Positions 7,349 to 15,835 of a stretch of DNA of 64,000 nucleotides are shown here, in pieces (position 1 is the stretch's first letter; every line of letters starts with the position of its first letter). This stretch comes from Curtobacterium pusillum (lineage in GTDB: Bacteria > Actinomycetota > Actinomycetes > Actinomycetales > Microbacteriaceae). Under the pieces are notes generated by a model, which searched no databases, was not told the DNA's origin, and worked only from the letters and a program-made list of their open reading frames with translations. The stretch lies in the NCBI RefSeq assembly GCF_007673235.1, contig NZ_VDZH01000002.1, positions 165,327-229,326 on the forward strand, in the 5' to 3' direction. The translations under genes and the position numbers were made by a program.

Positions 7349-8356
7349 TCAGCGGTCGGCGACGCTCGCGCGCTCGACGATCCGGTGCGGGATGACGACC
7401 GTCTCGGGGGCGGCGTCGCGCTCGGCGATCCGCCGGGTGAGCAGGTCGAGGGCGGCCGTCGCGAAGGCCCGTCGGTCGAACGACACCGTGCTGAGTGCCG
7501 GGATCGCGTAGGCGGCGCCGTCCACGTCGTCGAACCCGATGACGCTCACCTGCTCGGGCACCCGGACGCCCCGGGCGGCGAGGACGTGGAGCACCCCGAA
7601 CGCGATCGAGTCGGTGAAGGCGAAGACCGCGTCGGGCAGCGGGTGCTCGTCGAGCCACGCCGCGAACGCCTCCGCCGCGGAACTGGTGGTCCACGAGGGC
7701 AGCGGGACGCGGAGTGCCGGATCGGACTCGATGCCCGCGGCCGACAGTGCGGCGAGGTACCCGCGCTCCCGGAGCTCGCTCGTGGCCGTCGCTGCCGTGG
7801 CCCGCGCCGCGCCGACGATCGCGATCCGACGGTGCCCTCGGGACAGCAGGTAGGCCGTGACCTGCTCGGCCGCCGCGCGACTGTCCACGTGCACCTGGTC
7901 GACGTGCTCGGGTTCGACCTCGCCGATCACGACCGTCGGCGGGAGCCCCTCGGTCGAGGCCAGAACGCTCGCGCTGAGCGACACCGGGTTCAGGATGAGT
8001 CCGTCGACGAGGTGCGCCCGCGCGCGGGAGACCAGGTCACGCTCGCGGGTCGGCTCGTTGCCGGTCTGGTCGAGCTGCACGGTCCACCCGCGCTCGCGGG
8101 CGAGTTCCACGAACCACTGCGCGAGTTCGGCCGAGTAGGCGCTGGCCATCTCCGGCAGGGTCAGCGCGATCGCGCCGGAGCGGCCGTTGCGCAGCCCGCG
8201 GGCGGACAGGTTCGGCACGTAGTCGAGCTCGGCGAGGGCCTGCTCCACGCGCTCCCGTGTCTCCGGGCGCACCACGACGCCGCCGTTGATGACGTTGGAG
8301 ACGGTCTTCGGCGACACCCCGGCGAGGGCGGCCACGTCCCGCACGGTTGCGCGCAT
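7349..8356 (-). CDS. LacI family transcriptional regulator
   Basis: 335 residues. The N-terminal HTH and hinge are clear: VRDVAALAGVSPKTVSNVIN (residues 5-24), then VEQALAELDYVPNLSARGLR. The rest is a periplasmic-binding-protein-like sensor with GFDDV and a sugar-pocket-like arrangement. The natural candidate target is the sugar ABC operon at 11605, which has a LacI-type dyad 59-76 nt upstream, although two genes lie between. The leaderless start is fixed by TACGCT at 8364-8369, 7 nt from the ATG. The sugar effector is unknown. Confidence 0.92.
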   Translation of the reverse strand: MRATVRDVAALAGVSPKTVSNVINGGVVVRPETRERVEQALAELDYVPNLSARGLRNGRSGAIALTLPEMASAYSAELAQWFVELARERGWTVQLDQTGNEPTRERDLVSRARAHLVDGLILNPVSLSASVLASTEGLPPTVVIGEVEPEHVDQVHVDSRAAAEQVTAYLLSRGHRRIAIVGAARATAATATSELRERGYLAALSAAGIESDPALRVPLPSWTTSSAAEAFAAWLDEHPLPDAVFAFTDSIAFGVLHVLAARGVRVPEQVSVIGFDDVDGAAYAIPALSTVSFDRRAFATAALDLLTRRIAERDAAPETVVIPHRIVERASVADR

Positions 8357-8380
8357 CGGGTCGAGCGTAGCGGTGTCGGG

Positions 8381-9112
8381 TCAGGGTCGGACGTACTTGT
8401 GCACGTACGTCGTGTACTCGACGGGGACGGTCGGTCGCCCGGTGGTCTCCGGGTCCTCGTCGAGCAGTCGCTGCACGGCGTCGAGCAGCGCGGTCCGCTC
8501 CGACTCGGGTCGGACGATGACGTAGCTCCGCGAGGCGACCATGTCGAGGAACGCCGAGCGGTCCTGCTCGTGGACCCAGGAGAACTGCTCGTACTCGCCC
8601 TCGCCGAACGGGGCGCCCACGACGGGTGCGCCGTAGTCCATCACCCGGGACTCGGGCTGCTTCATGAGCGCTCCGAGTCTTGCGGACCAGGGCTTCGTCT
8701 CGTCGCGGACGTTCCAGACCAGCCCGAACACACCGCCGGGTCGAAGGACCCGGGCCACCTCGGCGGCACCTCGTACCGGGTCGACCCAGTGCCACGCCTG
8801 GGCGAACGTCACACCGTCGGCGACGCCGTCCCCGAGCGGGATCGACTCGCCCGTCCCGTCGAGTGCCCGGACGTCCGGCAGCGCGGTCTGCAGCCGCGAA
8901 CGCATGGCCGCGTCCGGTTCGACGGCGACGACCTCCTCCGCGTGGTCGACCAGCGTGCGGGTGAACTTCCCGGTCCCCGCGCCGACGTCGGCGACGAGCC
9001 GGGCCCCGCCCGGGAAGAGCCAGCCGGCGACTGCCGACGGGTAGCCGGGGCGACCGTGCTCGTAGGCGTCGGCTGCCGCTCCGAACAACTGTGCGTGCTG
9101 CTCGAAGGTCAT
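8381..9112 (-). CDS. Class I SAM-dependent methyltransferase
   Basis: 243 residues with motif I VADVGAGTGKFTRTL (about residues 37-51), post-I VVAVEPD, and FAQAWHWVDPVRGAAEVARVLRPGG (motifs II/III region), the pattern of the Methyltransf_11 group. The opening FEQHAQLFGAAADAYEHGRPGYP is typical of uncharacterised actinobacterial members. The substrate is unknown. I place the start at the ATG of MTFEQH. A CATGCT hexamer 6 nt upstream may be a weak -10. Confidence 0.87.
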   Translation of the reverse strand: MTFEQHAQLFGAAADAYEHGRPGYPSAVAGWLFPGGARLVADVGAGTGKFTRTLVDHAEEVVAVEPDAAMRSRLQTALPDVRALDGTGESIPLGDGVADGVTFAQAWHWVDPVRGAAEVARVLRPGGVFGLVWNVRDETKPWSARLGALMKQPESRVMDYGAPVVGAPFGEGEYEQFSWVHEQDRSAFLDMVASRSYVIVRPESERTALLDAVQRLLDEDPETTGRPTVPVEYTTYVHKYVRP

Positions 9113-9154
9113 GCCCCCAGCATGCCGCACGGCCGCCCGAGGGCTGCGAACCGG

Positions 9155-11353
9155 TCAGCCGGTCGTGGCCGCCTCGACGGCCGCCGCGACCTCGGGCTCG
9201 AGGAACGGCGCCATCGACCGCGAGTACGTCTGCGTGACGTGCTGCAGCTGCCGGTACACGACCACGCCGCCGATCACCGCCGGGCACGTGCCGTCGGCGC
9301 AGAACATCGCGGTCGAGTCGATGAGCCGGACACCCGGCGTGGTCCTCGCCGCCTGCGCCACCGGGTCGTCGAGGAGTCCGGCCGCCTCGCTGAAGTCGCA
9401 GTCGGCGCCGTCGCCGGACTGCTCGACGCAGCTCGGGACGTCGGGCACGCCGCCGATGCTCGGGTCGGGGTTGTCGCGCAGCGCGACGACCGCGGACCCG
9501 GCCTGCTGCAGCTGCTCCCACGCCGAGGTGTACCCGGCTGCCGCCTTGTCGCGGATCGCCGGTGTGAGGTCGTCGGCGTGCCGGACCATGCCGCTGGGCC
9601 ACGGGGTCCGGGACATCGCCGCGACGAACACGACGTCGTACCGCTCCTGCCGCAGCTTCTCGAGCGTGTCCGCCTTCCACTCGTTGCACGCCGCGGCGAT
9701 GGACGCACGGGTCAGCGGGCAGCCGGAGTGCAGGTAGGTCGTCAGGCTCCAGTGGTGCGCCTTCGCGATGAGCTGCAGTGCGGGGACGTAGTTCGAGGCG
9801 TGCGAGTCGCCGACGACGGCCAGCCGGACGGTGCCGTCGGGATCGCCGACCTCGCACCCCTTCACGGTGGTGTCGGTGCCCGCGATCTGGCAGCCGGCGC
9901 CGGCCTGGTCGGCGAAGTCGTCGGACGCGGCCTGGACCGGACTCGGCGCGATGTCGTCCGGGTCGACCTGTGGGCAGTCGGCACCGTCCTGCATCGCAGC
10001 GGCGCCGTGGCAGGCGGGGACGGTGAGGGTGCCGTCGGCGGCGATGGTCACGCCGACGGTGGCGCTCGCCGCGGCCTCCTCCCGCGCAGCCGAGCCGTAC
10101 ATGCCGGCGGCCGGCAGGGCGACCACGAGCATGCCCGCGACGGCGAGCACCAGGACGCCGCGGTGGCGCGGACGGGGAGCACGCATCCGCTCCGTGGAGA
10201 AGGCGATCACGGGGAGCTCGACGAGGCGACGGGAGAAGTGCGCGAGCACGAGGGCGATCGCGAGCACGAGGCCCTTCGCCCAGAGCGGCGTCGCCACGCC
10301 GCTGGCGAGCCCGATGACGAAGGGCATCACGATGAGCAGCGGCCAGTGCCAGAGGTAGAGCGAGTACGACACGTCGCCGAGCCACTGCACCGGCCGGAGC
10401 CGGTACAGGAACGCCGGTCCCCAGCGGGCGTCGGGCATCGCACCGGCGATCACGAGCGCGGCACCGGTGATCGGCAGGAGCGCGGTCCACCCGGGGAACG
10501 GCGTCGAGGCGTCGAACGTCAGGACCGTCGCCGCGATGACCGCGAGCCCGGCCCAGCTCATCGTCGCGGCGAGGGCGTCGGGGATCCGGACCCGCTGCAG
10601 CCCGAGCCAGAGCAGCCCGCCCGCGGCGAACTCCCACGCGCGGGTCGTCGTGGTGAAGTACGCCGCCGAGGACACGCCGGTGAACCAGATCGAGTACGCG
10701 AGCGAGAGCACGAACACGGCGCCGAGCGCGATGGCGATGGCCGGGGCGAGCGAGACCCCGCTGCGCCGGCGACGACGGTAGCGGAGGTACGCGCAGAACC
10801 AGAGCACGAGCGGCCACAGGGCGTAGAACTGCTCCTCGGTGGACAGCGACCAGAAGTGCTGCACGATGCTCGAGTCGGACGCCAGCGCCGAGTAGTCCAC
10901 GGAGTTGGCGGCGAGCGCCCAGTTCTCGACGTACAGCGCGCTCGCGATGATCTGCTCGGTGAAGTCCTTCCACAGCGTCCGGGGGACGAACACCGCGGTG
11001 AGTACGACCGTCACCAGGAGGGTCGCCAGCGAGGCGGGCAACAACCGCCACGCACGTCGCGCGTAGAACACGCGGAAGCTGAACCGGCCGGTGGCGAGCG
11101 GCTTCGCGATGTGCGCCGTGATGAGGAACCCGGAGATCACGAAGAAGACGTCGACGCCGACGTAGCCGCCGGGCAGGACACCGGGGAACAGGTGGTAGAG
11201 CACGACCGCGGCGATCGCGACCGCGCGGACGGCCTGGATCTCGAGGCGCAGGTGCTTCGTCGAGGCCGCGGTGCCGGGGTGCCGTGTCGTCCGTCCGGCC
11301 CGGTGGCGGGCAGCGGGCACGTGGTGACGAGGCACCTGTGGCGCGACGGTCAC
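9155..11353 (-). CDS. Acyltransferase 3 fused to SGNH domain (OatA-like)
   Basis: 732-residue membrane O-acyltransferase. The N-terminal half has the acyltransferase-3 core: LRLEIQAVRAVAIAAVVLYH, VGVDVFFVISGFLIT, HFWSLSTEEQFYALWPL and LGDVSYSLYLWHWPL. The C-terminal third lies outside the membrane and has the SGNH block I (LAVVGDSHASNYVPAL). Proteins of this build move an acyl group across the membrane onto a cell-wall or surface glycan. The GTG start is chosen because AGGGGGGACT precedes it; an ATG 25 codons upstream lacks such a site. It diverges from the sugar ABC operon. Confidence 0.9.
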   Translation of the reverse strand: MTVAPQVPRHHVPAARHRAGRTTRHPGTAASTKHLRLEIQAVRAVAIAAVVLYHLFPGVLPGGYVGVDVFFVISGFLITAHIAKPLATGRFSFRVFYARRAWRLLPASLATLLVTVVLTAVFVPRTLWKDFTEQIIASALYVENWALAANSVDYSALASDSSIVQHFWSLSTEEQFYALWPLVLWFCAYLRYRRRRRSGVSLAPAIAIALGAVFVLSLAYSIWFTGVSSAAYFTTTTRAWEFAAGGLLWLGLQRVRIPDALAATMSWAGLAVIAATVLTFDASTPFPGWTALLPITGAALVIAGAMPDARWGPAFLYRLRPVQWLGDVSYSLYLWHWPLLIVMPFVIGLASGVATPLWAKGLVLAIALVLAHFSRRLVELPVIAFSTERMRAPRPRHRGVLVLAVAGMLVVALPAAGMYGSAAREEAAASATVGVTIAADGTLTVPACHGAAAMQDGADCPQVDPDDIAPSPVQAASDDFADQAGAGCQIAGTDTTVKGCEVGDPDGTVRLAVVGDSHASNYVPALQLIAKAHHWSLTTYLHSGCPLTRASIAAACNEWKADTLEKLRQERYDVVFVAAMSRTPWPSGMVRHADDLTPAIRDKAAAGYTSAWEQLQQAGSAVVALRDNPDPSIGGVPDVPSCVEQSGDGADCDFSEAAGLLDDPVAQAARTTPGVRLIDSTAMFCADGTCPAVIGGVVVYRQLQHVTQTYSRSMAPFLEPEVAAAVEAATTG

Positions 11354-11430
11354 GAAAAGTCCCCCCTGCTGCGCGATGCGCGGCTGCGGCGCGCGCTTGG
11401 AATCTACCGCGTCGCGAGGCGACGACACGA

Positions 11431-11472
11431 ATCCTGGAGGCGCGGGGCGGGCCCGCCACGTGCCTCCAGTCC
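11431..11472. repeat. Family-1 palindrome, copy 3
   Basis: CCTGGAGGCGCGGGGCGGG on the left, GCCACGTGCCTCCAGTCC on the right. It lies in a divergent gap, upstream of both the acyltransferase-SGNH gene and the sugar transporter operon, so it is not downstream of any gene. Confidence 0.85.
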
Positions 11473-11528
11473 GGTGATCGGTCGCCGACGTGATCCCGAC
11501 GACGATGGACCGTTACAACGATGGAAAA

Positions 11529-11550
11529 TTGTGGCAACGGGTTGCCGCAA
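11529..11550. promoter_or_regulatory. LacI-family operator candidate before sugar ABC operon
   Basis: A 22-bp dyad, TTGtGGCAACggGTTGCCgCAA. The 14-bp core GGCAACGGGTTGCC (11533-11546) is a perfect palindrome and the outer TTG/CAA also pair. It lies 55 bp upstream of the first permease GTG. The sequence here is locally A/T-richer (GGAAAATTG), as expected near a promoter. The LacI gene at 7349-8356 is the nearest candidate regulator. Confidence 0.7.
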
Positions 11551-11604
11551 CATTGCCACCGACGCGAGGGTCGCTCCAGGAATCCAACGGAGGAGGCCCC
11601 ACGA

Positions 11605-12594
11605 GTGACGAAGCTCGACGTCCGCGCGACGACCACAGCGCACACCGCACCACCGCCCGATCCCGGGCTCCGCCGCCGCAGCACGTGGCAGCGGATCCGG
11701 CGCGACCGGGTATTGCTCCTCATGGGCCTCCCGGGCGTCGCGCTGCTGCTCGCGTTCCACTACCTGCCGCTGCTCGGCAACCTCATCGCGTTCCAGGAGT
11801 ACCTGCCGTTCGTGCCGCTCGGCCGCAGCCCGTGGGTCGGCGTGGAGAACTTCGCGGTGATCTTCAACGGAGACCCCGAGTTCCTCCGAGCGCTCGGCAA
11901 CACGCTGCTCATCACCCTCGTGCAGGTCGTCTTCGTGTTCCCGGCGCCGATCATCCTCGCGCTCATGCTCAACTCGCTGCTCTCCGAGCGGATCAAGCAG
12001 GTCGTGCAGTCGGTCCTCTACCTGCCGCACTTCCTGTCGTGGGTGATCGTCGTCGCGGTCTTCCAGCAGATCCTCGGCGGATCCGGGCTCGTCAACAACG
12101 CCATCCGTGCGGCCGGCGGCGACGCCATCGACTTCCTCGGCAACCCGAACGGCTTCATCGCCCTGCTCACCAGCCAGGTGATCTGGAAGGACACCGGCTG
12201 GGCGACGATCCTGTTCCTCGCGGTCCTCAGCTCGATCGACGCCAGCCTGTACGAGGCGGCGAAGATGGACGGCGCCTCCCGCTGGCGGCAGCTCTGGCAC
12301 GTCACCCTGCCGGGCATGCGCGGGATCATCATCCTGCTGCTCATCCTCCGGCTCGGTGACTCCCTGACCGTCGGGTTCGAGCAGATCCTCCTCCAGCAGC
12401 AGGCCGTCGGTCGTGCCGCGAGCGAGGTCCTCGACACCTACGTCTACAACAACGGCGTGCTCGGCGGGCAGTGGGGCGTCGCCGCCGCGGTCGGCCTCGT
12501 CAAGGGCGTCGTCGGCGTCCTGCTCGTCCTCGGCGCCAACAAGCTCGCGCACGTCTTCGGCGAAGCGGGCGTCTACCAGAAGGAGTCGAAGTGA
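11605..12594 (+). CDS. Carbohydrate ABC transporter permease (LplB/UgpA type)
   Basis: 329 residues, binding-protein-dependent transport inner-membrane component of a CUT1-type importer, with about six membrane segments. The EAA loop that contacts the ATPase is DASLYEAAKMDGASRWRQLWHVTLPGM. Strong GGAGGAGG precedes the GTG start. It heads a three-gene operon with a second permease (4-nt overlap) and a lipoprotein. No ATPase gene is in the operon, which is usual for CUT1 systems that share one MsiK-type ATPase. The dyad upstream suggests LacI control. Confidence 0.92.
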   Translation: MTKLDVRATTTAHTAPPPDPGLRRRSTWQRIRRDRVLLLMGLPGVALLLAFHYLPLLGNLIAFQEYLPFVPLGRSPWVGVENFAVIFNGDPEFLRALGNTLLITLVQVVFVFPAPIILALMLNSLLSERIKQVVQSVLYLPHFLSWVIVVAVFQQILGGSGLVNNAIRAAGGDAIDFLGNPNGFIALLTSQVIWKDTGWATILFLAVLSSIDASLYEAAKMDGASRWRQLWHVTLPGMRGIIILLLILRLGDSLTVGFEQILLQQQAVGRAASEVLDTYVYNNGVLGGQWGVAAAVGLVKGVVGVLLVLGANKLAHVFGEAGVYQKESK

Positions 12595-13517
12595 CCGCCA
12601 CGCACACCGTCACCGTGCCCGGTCCGCGGAAGCGGAAGCGCGGGGGACCGGACGCTCCGCCGCTGCCCGGGCGGCTGCTGACCGGGTTCGTCCTGCTCGT
12701 GATCTGCCTCGTCGTGATCCTGCCGTTCGTCGGCATCGTGTCGACCAGCCTCGCGCCCGTCGCCCAGGTGAACGACGCCGGCGGGTTCGTGATGTGGCCG
12801 AAGGGGGTCGACCTCGGTGCGTACGAGAGCATCTTCGCCGGCGGTGTCGTCACCCGCGCCATGCTCGTCAGCATCGGCATCACGGTCGTCGGCACACTCA
12901 TCAGCCTGTTCGTGAGCGCGATGCTCGCCTACGCCCTGAGCCGGCCGGGGTCCTACGGCTCCGGGTTCGTGCTGAGCCTGGTGCTCGTCAGCCTGCTGTT
13001 CGCACCCGGACTCATCCCGAACTACCTCGTCGTGAAGCAGTTCGGCCTGCTCGACTCCTACTGGGCGCTGATCCTGCCGACGGCCCTCAGCGCGTTCAAC
13101 GTCATCGTCATGCGGTCGTTCTTCATGGCGATCCCGAAGGAGCTTCTCGAGTCCGCGCGCATCGACGGCGCCGGGGACTTCGCCGTGTTCTGGCGGATCG
13201 TGCTCCCGCTGTCGAAGGCCGTGCTCGCGGTGATCGGCCTGTTCTACGCGGTCGGCTACTGGAACGCGTTCTTCAACGCCCTGCTCTACATCAACGACAC
13301 CGCGAAGTGGCCCCTGCAGCTCGTGCTCCGGACGTACGTCATCAACAACGCGCAGCTCGGTGGTGCCGACCTCGGCACGTCCTCCGACGCGCTGCCCCCG
13401 CAGGCGTCGATCCAGATGGCGATCCTCGTCGTCTCGATCGTGCCGATCCTCATCGTCTACCCGTTCCTGCAGCGGCACTTCGCCAAGGGTGTCCTGACCG
13501 GCGCGGTGAAGGGCTGA
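12591..13517 (+). CDS. Carbohydrate ABC transporter permease (LplC type)
   Basis: 308-residue partner permease of the gene before it. About six membrane spans; the EAA motif is in IPKELLESARIDGAGDFAVFWRIVLPLSKAVLAVI. The GTG start overlaps the previous stop by 4 nt (GTGA), so the two are translationally coupled. The N-terminal PRKRKRGG is a basic cytoplasmic tail. The pairing with an LplB-like permease and an LplA-like lipoprotein points to oligosaccharide uptake rather than a monosaccharide, but that is inference. Confidence 0.92.
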   Translation: MTATHTVTVPGPRKRKRGGPDAPPLPGRLLTGFVLLVICLVVILPFVGIVSTSLAPVAQVNDAGGFVMWPKGVDLGAYESIFAGGVVTRAMLVSIGITVVGTLISLFVSAMLAYALSRPGSYGSGFVLSLVLVSLLFAPGLIPNYLVVKQFGLLDSYWALILPTALSAFNVIVMRSFFMAIPKELLESARIDGAGDFAVFWRIVLPLSKAVLAVIGLFYAVGYWNAFFNALLYINDTAKWPLQLVLRTYVINNAQLGGADLGTSSDALPPQASIQMAILVVSIVPILIVYPFLQRHFAKGVLTGAVKG

Positions 13518-13519
13518 CC

Positions 13520-15139
13520 ATGACCTCCTCGTTCAGTCGCCGCACGCTCATCGCGGGCGGGATCGGCATCGCGGCCACCAGTCTGTTGGCCAGCTGCTCC
13601 ACCGTGACCCGCTCGACCGACGTGAAGGCGATCAACAAGGCCGTGCAGCTGCCGGACTACGCGCCGTGGACCGGCGGACCGGAACCGGTGCTGCCGAAGA
13701 CCAGCCCGCTGATGCCGAGCGCGTTCCGGAAGATCCCGGCGACCCTCGTGCCGACGAAGGGCAAGCCCGGCGACGGGTCCACCGTGCACGGCAGCGTCCC
13801 CACGAACTCGCCCGTCCCGCCGTCGAAGGGCAGCAACCCGTACTGGCAGGGGCTCGACGAGCGGATGGGGATCGACCTCGACCTGACGATCACCCCGAAC
13901 GCGGACTTCGGGAACAAGTTCGCCACGCAGGTCGCCGGCGACACCCTCGGCGACGTGTTCACCATCAACCAGGCGTTCTCGTACCTGCCGCAGTTCCTCG
14001 AGGCGAAGGCCGCCGACCTCAGCCCGTACCTGTCCGGCAGCGGCGTCCGCGACTACCCGTACCTGGCGAACCTGCCCACCGCGTCGTGGCGCGGGACGGT
14101 CTTCTCGGGCGGCATCTACGGCGTCCCGGTGCCGCGCGGGCCGCTGACCTCGCAGGCGCTGCACCGACGCCAGGACGTCTTCGAGCAGCTCGGCGTCGAC
14201 CCGTCGTTCTCGAGCGTCGACGAGTTCGTGCAGCTCTGCCGGCAGGTCTCCGACCCGCACGCGAACCGCTGGGCCCTCGCCTCGGTGCCGACGAACATCC
14301 TCGGGCCGATGCTCGGGTTGCCAAACCAGTGGCAGCAGCAGGGCGGGCGGCTCACCCACATGTACGAGCTCGAGGAGTACCAGGAGCTCCTCGACGTCTC
14401 CCGCCGGCTCATCGCCGAGGACCTCGTCCACCCGGACAGCATCACCGCCTACAACGGCAAGGTCTGGTTCGTGCAGGGCTCCGCGCTCATGCTGTCCGAC
14501 ACCTACAGCGCGATCCCCGGACTCCTGCAGCAGGCGACGCCCGGCTCCGGGTTCGAGCTGACCATCGCCCCGTTCGTCGGGCCGTCGGGCGCCACCGCGA
14601 AGCCCTGGTTGGGCGACCCGAACAACACGATCACATCGGTCGCGGCAGGCTCGGAGTCCCGCGTGCGGATGCTCCTCGAGGTCCTGAACTGGTGCGCGTC
14701 ACCGTTCGGCACCGAGGCCTGGACCTACCGCAAGTTCGGCATCGAGGGCCGCGACTTCGAGTACCGCGACGGAGCTCCCGTGCTGACGAAGACGGGGAAC
14801 AGCGAGACGGGCCTCGGCGAGTTCCCGCTGCAGTACTTCACCGAGTGCCCGCTGCCGCTCTACTACGCGGGCAACCCGACGATGACGGACACCGTCTACG
14901 AGTCGCTCGCCTCGTGGCTGGACAGCGGTCTGCCGAACCCCGTCTACGGCCTGTACTCGCCGACGAACTCGACGAAGGGACCGGCGATCGGCACGTTCGC
15001 GACGAACGCGATCAACGACGTGCTGCTCGGGCGGGCGAAGGTGTCGTCCTGGAAGGCGACGGTGCGTGACTGGCGCCGCCGGGGCGGCGACGCCGTCCGG
15101 CGCGAGTACGAGCAGGCGCTGGAGGCGCGCGCCTCCTGA
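13520..15139 (+). CDS. Extracellular solute-binding lipoprotein (LplA-like)
   Basis: 539-residue substrate-binding protein of the sugar importer, starting 2 bp after the second permease. The N-terminus has a twin-arginine-like SRRTLIAGG, a short hydrophobic stretch and a lipobox SLLASC, so it should be exported (perhaps by Tat) and anchored by lipid at that Cys. The length and the large middle domain fit the LplA group. The last codons (LEARAS) are encoded by the perfect 16-bp palindrome GGAGGCGCGCGCCTCC at 15121-15136, which is a shortened form of the family-1 repeat. No glycosidase is adjacent to reveal the sugar. Confidence 0.9.
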   Translation: MTSSFSRRTLIAGGIGIAATSLLASCSTVTRSTDVKAINKAVQLPDYAPWTGGPEPVLPKTSPLMPSAFRKIPATLVPTKGKPGDGSTVHGSVPTNSPVPPSKGSNPYWQGLDERMGIDLDLTITPNADFGNKFATQVAGDTLGDVFTINQAFSYLPQFLEAKAADLSPYLSGSGVRDYPYLANLPTASWRGTVFSGGIYGVPVPRGPLTSQALHRRQDVFEQLGVDPSFSSVDEFVQLCRQVSDPHANRWALASVPTNILGPMLGLPNQWQQQGGRLTHMYELEEYQELLDVSRRLIAEDLVHPDSITAYNGKVWFVQGSALMLSDTYSAIPGLLQQATPGSGFELTIAPFVGPSGATAKPWLGDPNNTITSVAAGSESRVRMLLEVLNWCASPFGTEAWTYRKFGIEGRDFEYRDGAPVLTKTGNSETGLGEFPLQYFTECPLPLYYAGNPTMTDTVYESLASWLDSGLPNPVYGLYSPTNSTKGPAIGTFATNAINDVLLGRAKVSSWKATVRDWRRRGGDAVRREYEQALEARAS

Positions 15140-15151
15140 CCGCGAGGTGCG

Positions 15152-15207
15152 CGCCATCGGACTGGAGGCACGGTGCGGGACCGCCCCGCGCCTCCAGTCC
15201 GATGGCG
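15152..15207. repeat. Family-1 palindrome, copy 4, with extended arms
   Basis: The core GGACTGGAGGCACGG...GCGCCTCCAGTCC is flanked by further matching CGCCATC/GATGGCG, giving outer arms of 18 bp (15152-15169 and 15190-15207). It lies between the stop of the sugar-binding lipoprotein and the stop of the convergent deaminase, 13 bp from each end. Here it could serve as a bidirectional terminator. Confidence 0.85.
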
Positions 15208-15220
15208 GTCCCGACGATCG

Positions 15221-15694
15221 TCAGCCCGCGTGTCGGGCCGTCCACTCCCGGAACGGAGCGGTGGGGTCGTCGACGTGCCCCTGTTCGGCGCGCAACGCGC
15301 GCTCCTCGACGGGCTTGGCGTACTCGTCGTAGAACGTGGCGAGGGTCATCAGGCGGTTGCCGTCCTCGTAGTGCTCGCCCTCCTGCTCCCGGGTCGCCGC
15401 GTAGACCACACGGCCCGGCTGCGCGTAGTACAGCGCACCGAGGCACATCGGGCACGGGTAGGCGGTGACGAAGACGTCGTACTCGCCGAGGTCGGTGATG
15501 CCCTGCTCCGCCGCGGCCCGGATCGCGCGGATCTCGGCGTGTGCCGTCGGGTCGCCCGTCTGTGCGACGTGGTTCACCGCCTCGACGACGACCTCGCCGT
15601 CCCGGACGATGAGGCAGGCGAAGGGCTTGCCGCCGTCCGCCACGTTGTCGAGGGCACTGCTGACGGCTCGTTCGGTGAGTTCGGTGTCGTTCAT
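15221..15694 (-). CDS. Nucleoside/guanine deaminase family zinc enzyme
   Basis: 157 residues of the cytidine/deoxycytidylate deaminase fold. The zinc ligands and catalytic Glu are present: AHAEIRAI (His and Glu near residues 51-53) and AYPCPMCLGALYYA (two Cys near 80-83). The size and the order of motifs fit bacterial guanine deaminase (GuaD-type) or tRNA-adenosine deaminase relatives; the former is more likely because tRNA-binding signatures are not clear. A CAGGCT hexamer 6 nt before the ATG could be a weak leaderless promoter. Confidence 0.88.
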   Translation of the reverse strand: MNDTELTERAVSSALDNVADGGKPFACLIVRDGEVVVEAVNHVAQTGDPTAHAEIRAIRAAAEQGITDLGEYDVFVTAYPCPMCLGALYYAQPGRVVYAATREQEGEHYEDGNRLMTLATFYDEYAKPVEERALRAEQGHVDDPTAPFREWTARHAG

Positions 15695-15775
15695 CGATCC
15701 AGCCTGCTCGCGCCGACTTCCGGACCGGTGGGCGACCGGGGGACGAGGCACGTGGAAGGACCGTACGTTCTGTTT

Positions 15776-15835
15776 CGCGATTGACCGTTCCGGTTCACGC
15801 GTCCCGCGATCCGTGCACCGGGACGGTCAATCGCG
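15776..15835. terminator. 60-bp hairpin overlapping the GNAT stop codon
   Basis: The left arm (CGCGATTGACCGT then TCCGGTTCACG) and the right arm (CGTGCACCGGG then ACGGTCAATCGCG) form a stem of about 24 bp with two mismatches and a 12-nt loop. The right arm includes the TGA stop codon of the GNAT gene (15827-15829, minus strand), so the hairpin probably ends the three-gene transcript coming from 17678. There is no T-tract. Confidence 0.7.

Noticed and set aside
7205..11608. A 1467-codon open frame on the plus strand
   Set aside because: It runs antisense to the VOC, LacI, methyltransferase and acyltransferase genes. Its composition is Arg/Gly/Asp-rich and shows no domain. Long shadow frames are expected in GC-rich DNA.
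8037..11723. A 1228-codon minus-strand frame overlapping the acyltransferase-SGNH gene
   Set aside because: Arg/Pro-rich, shifted frame of the genes with clear motifs; no start signal.
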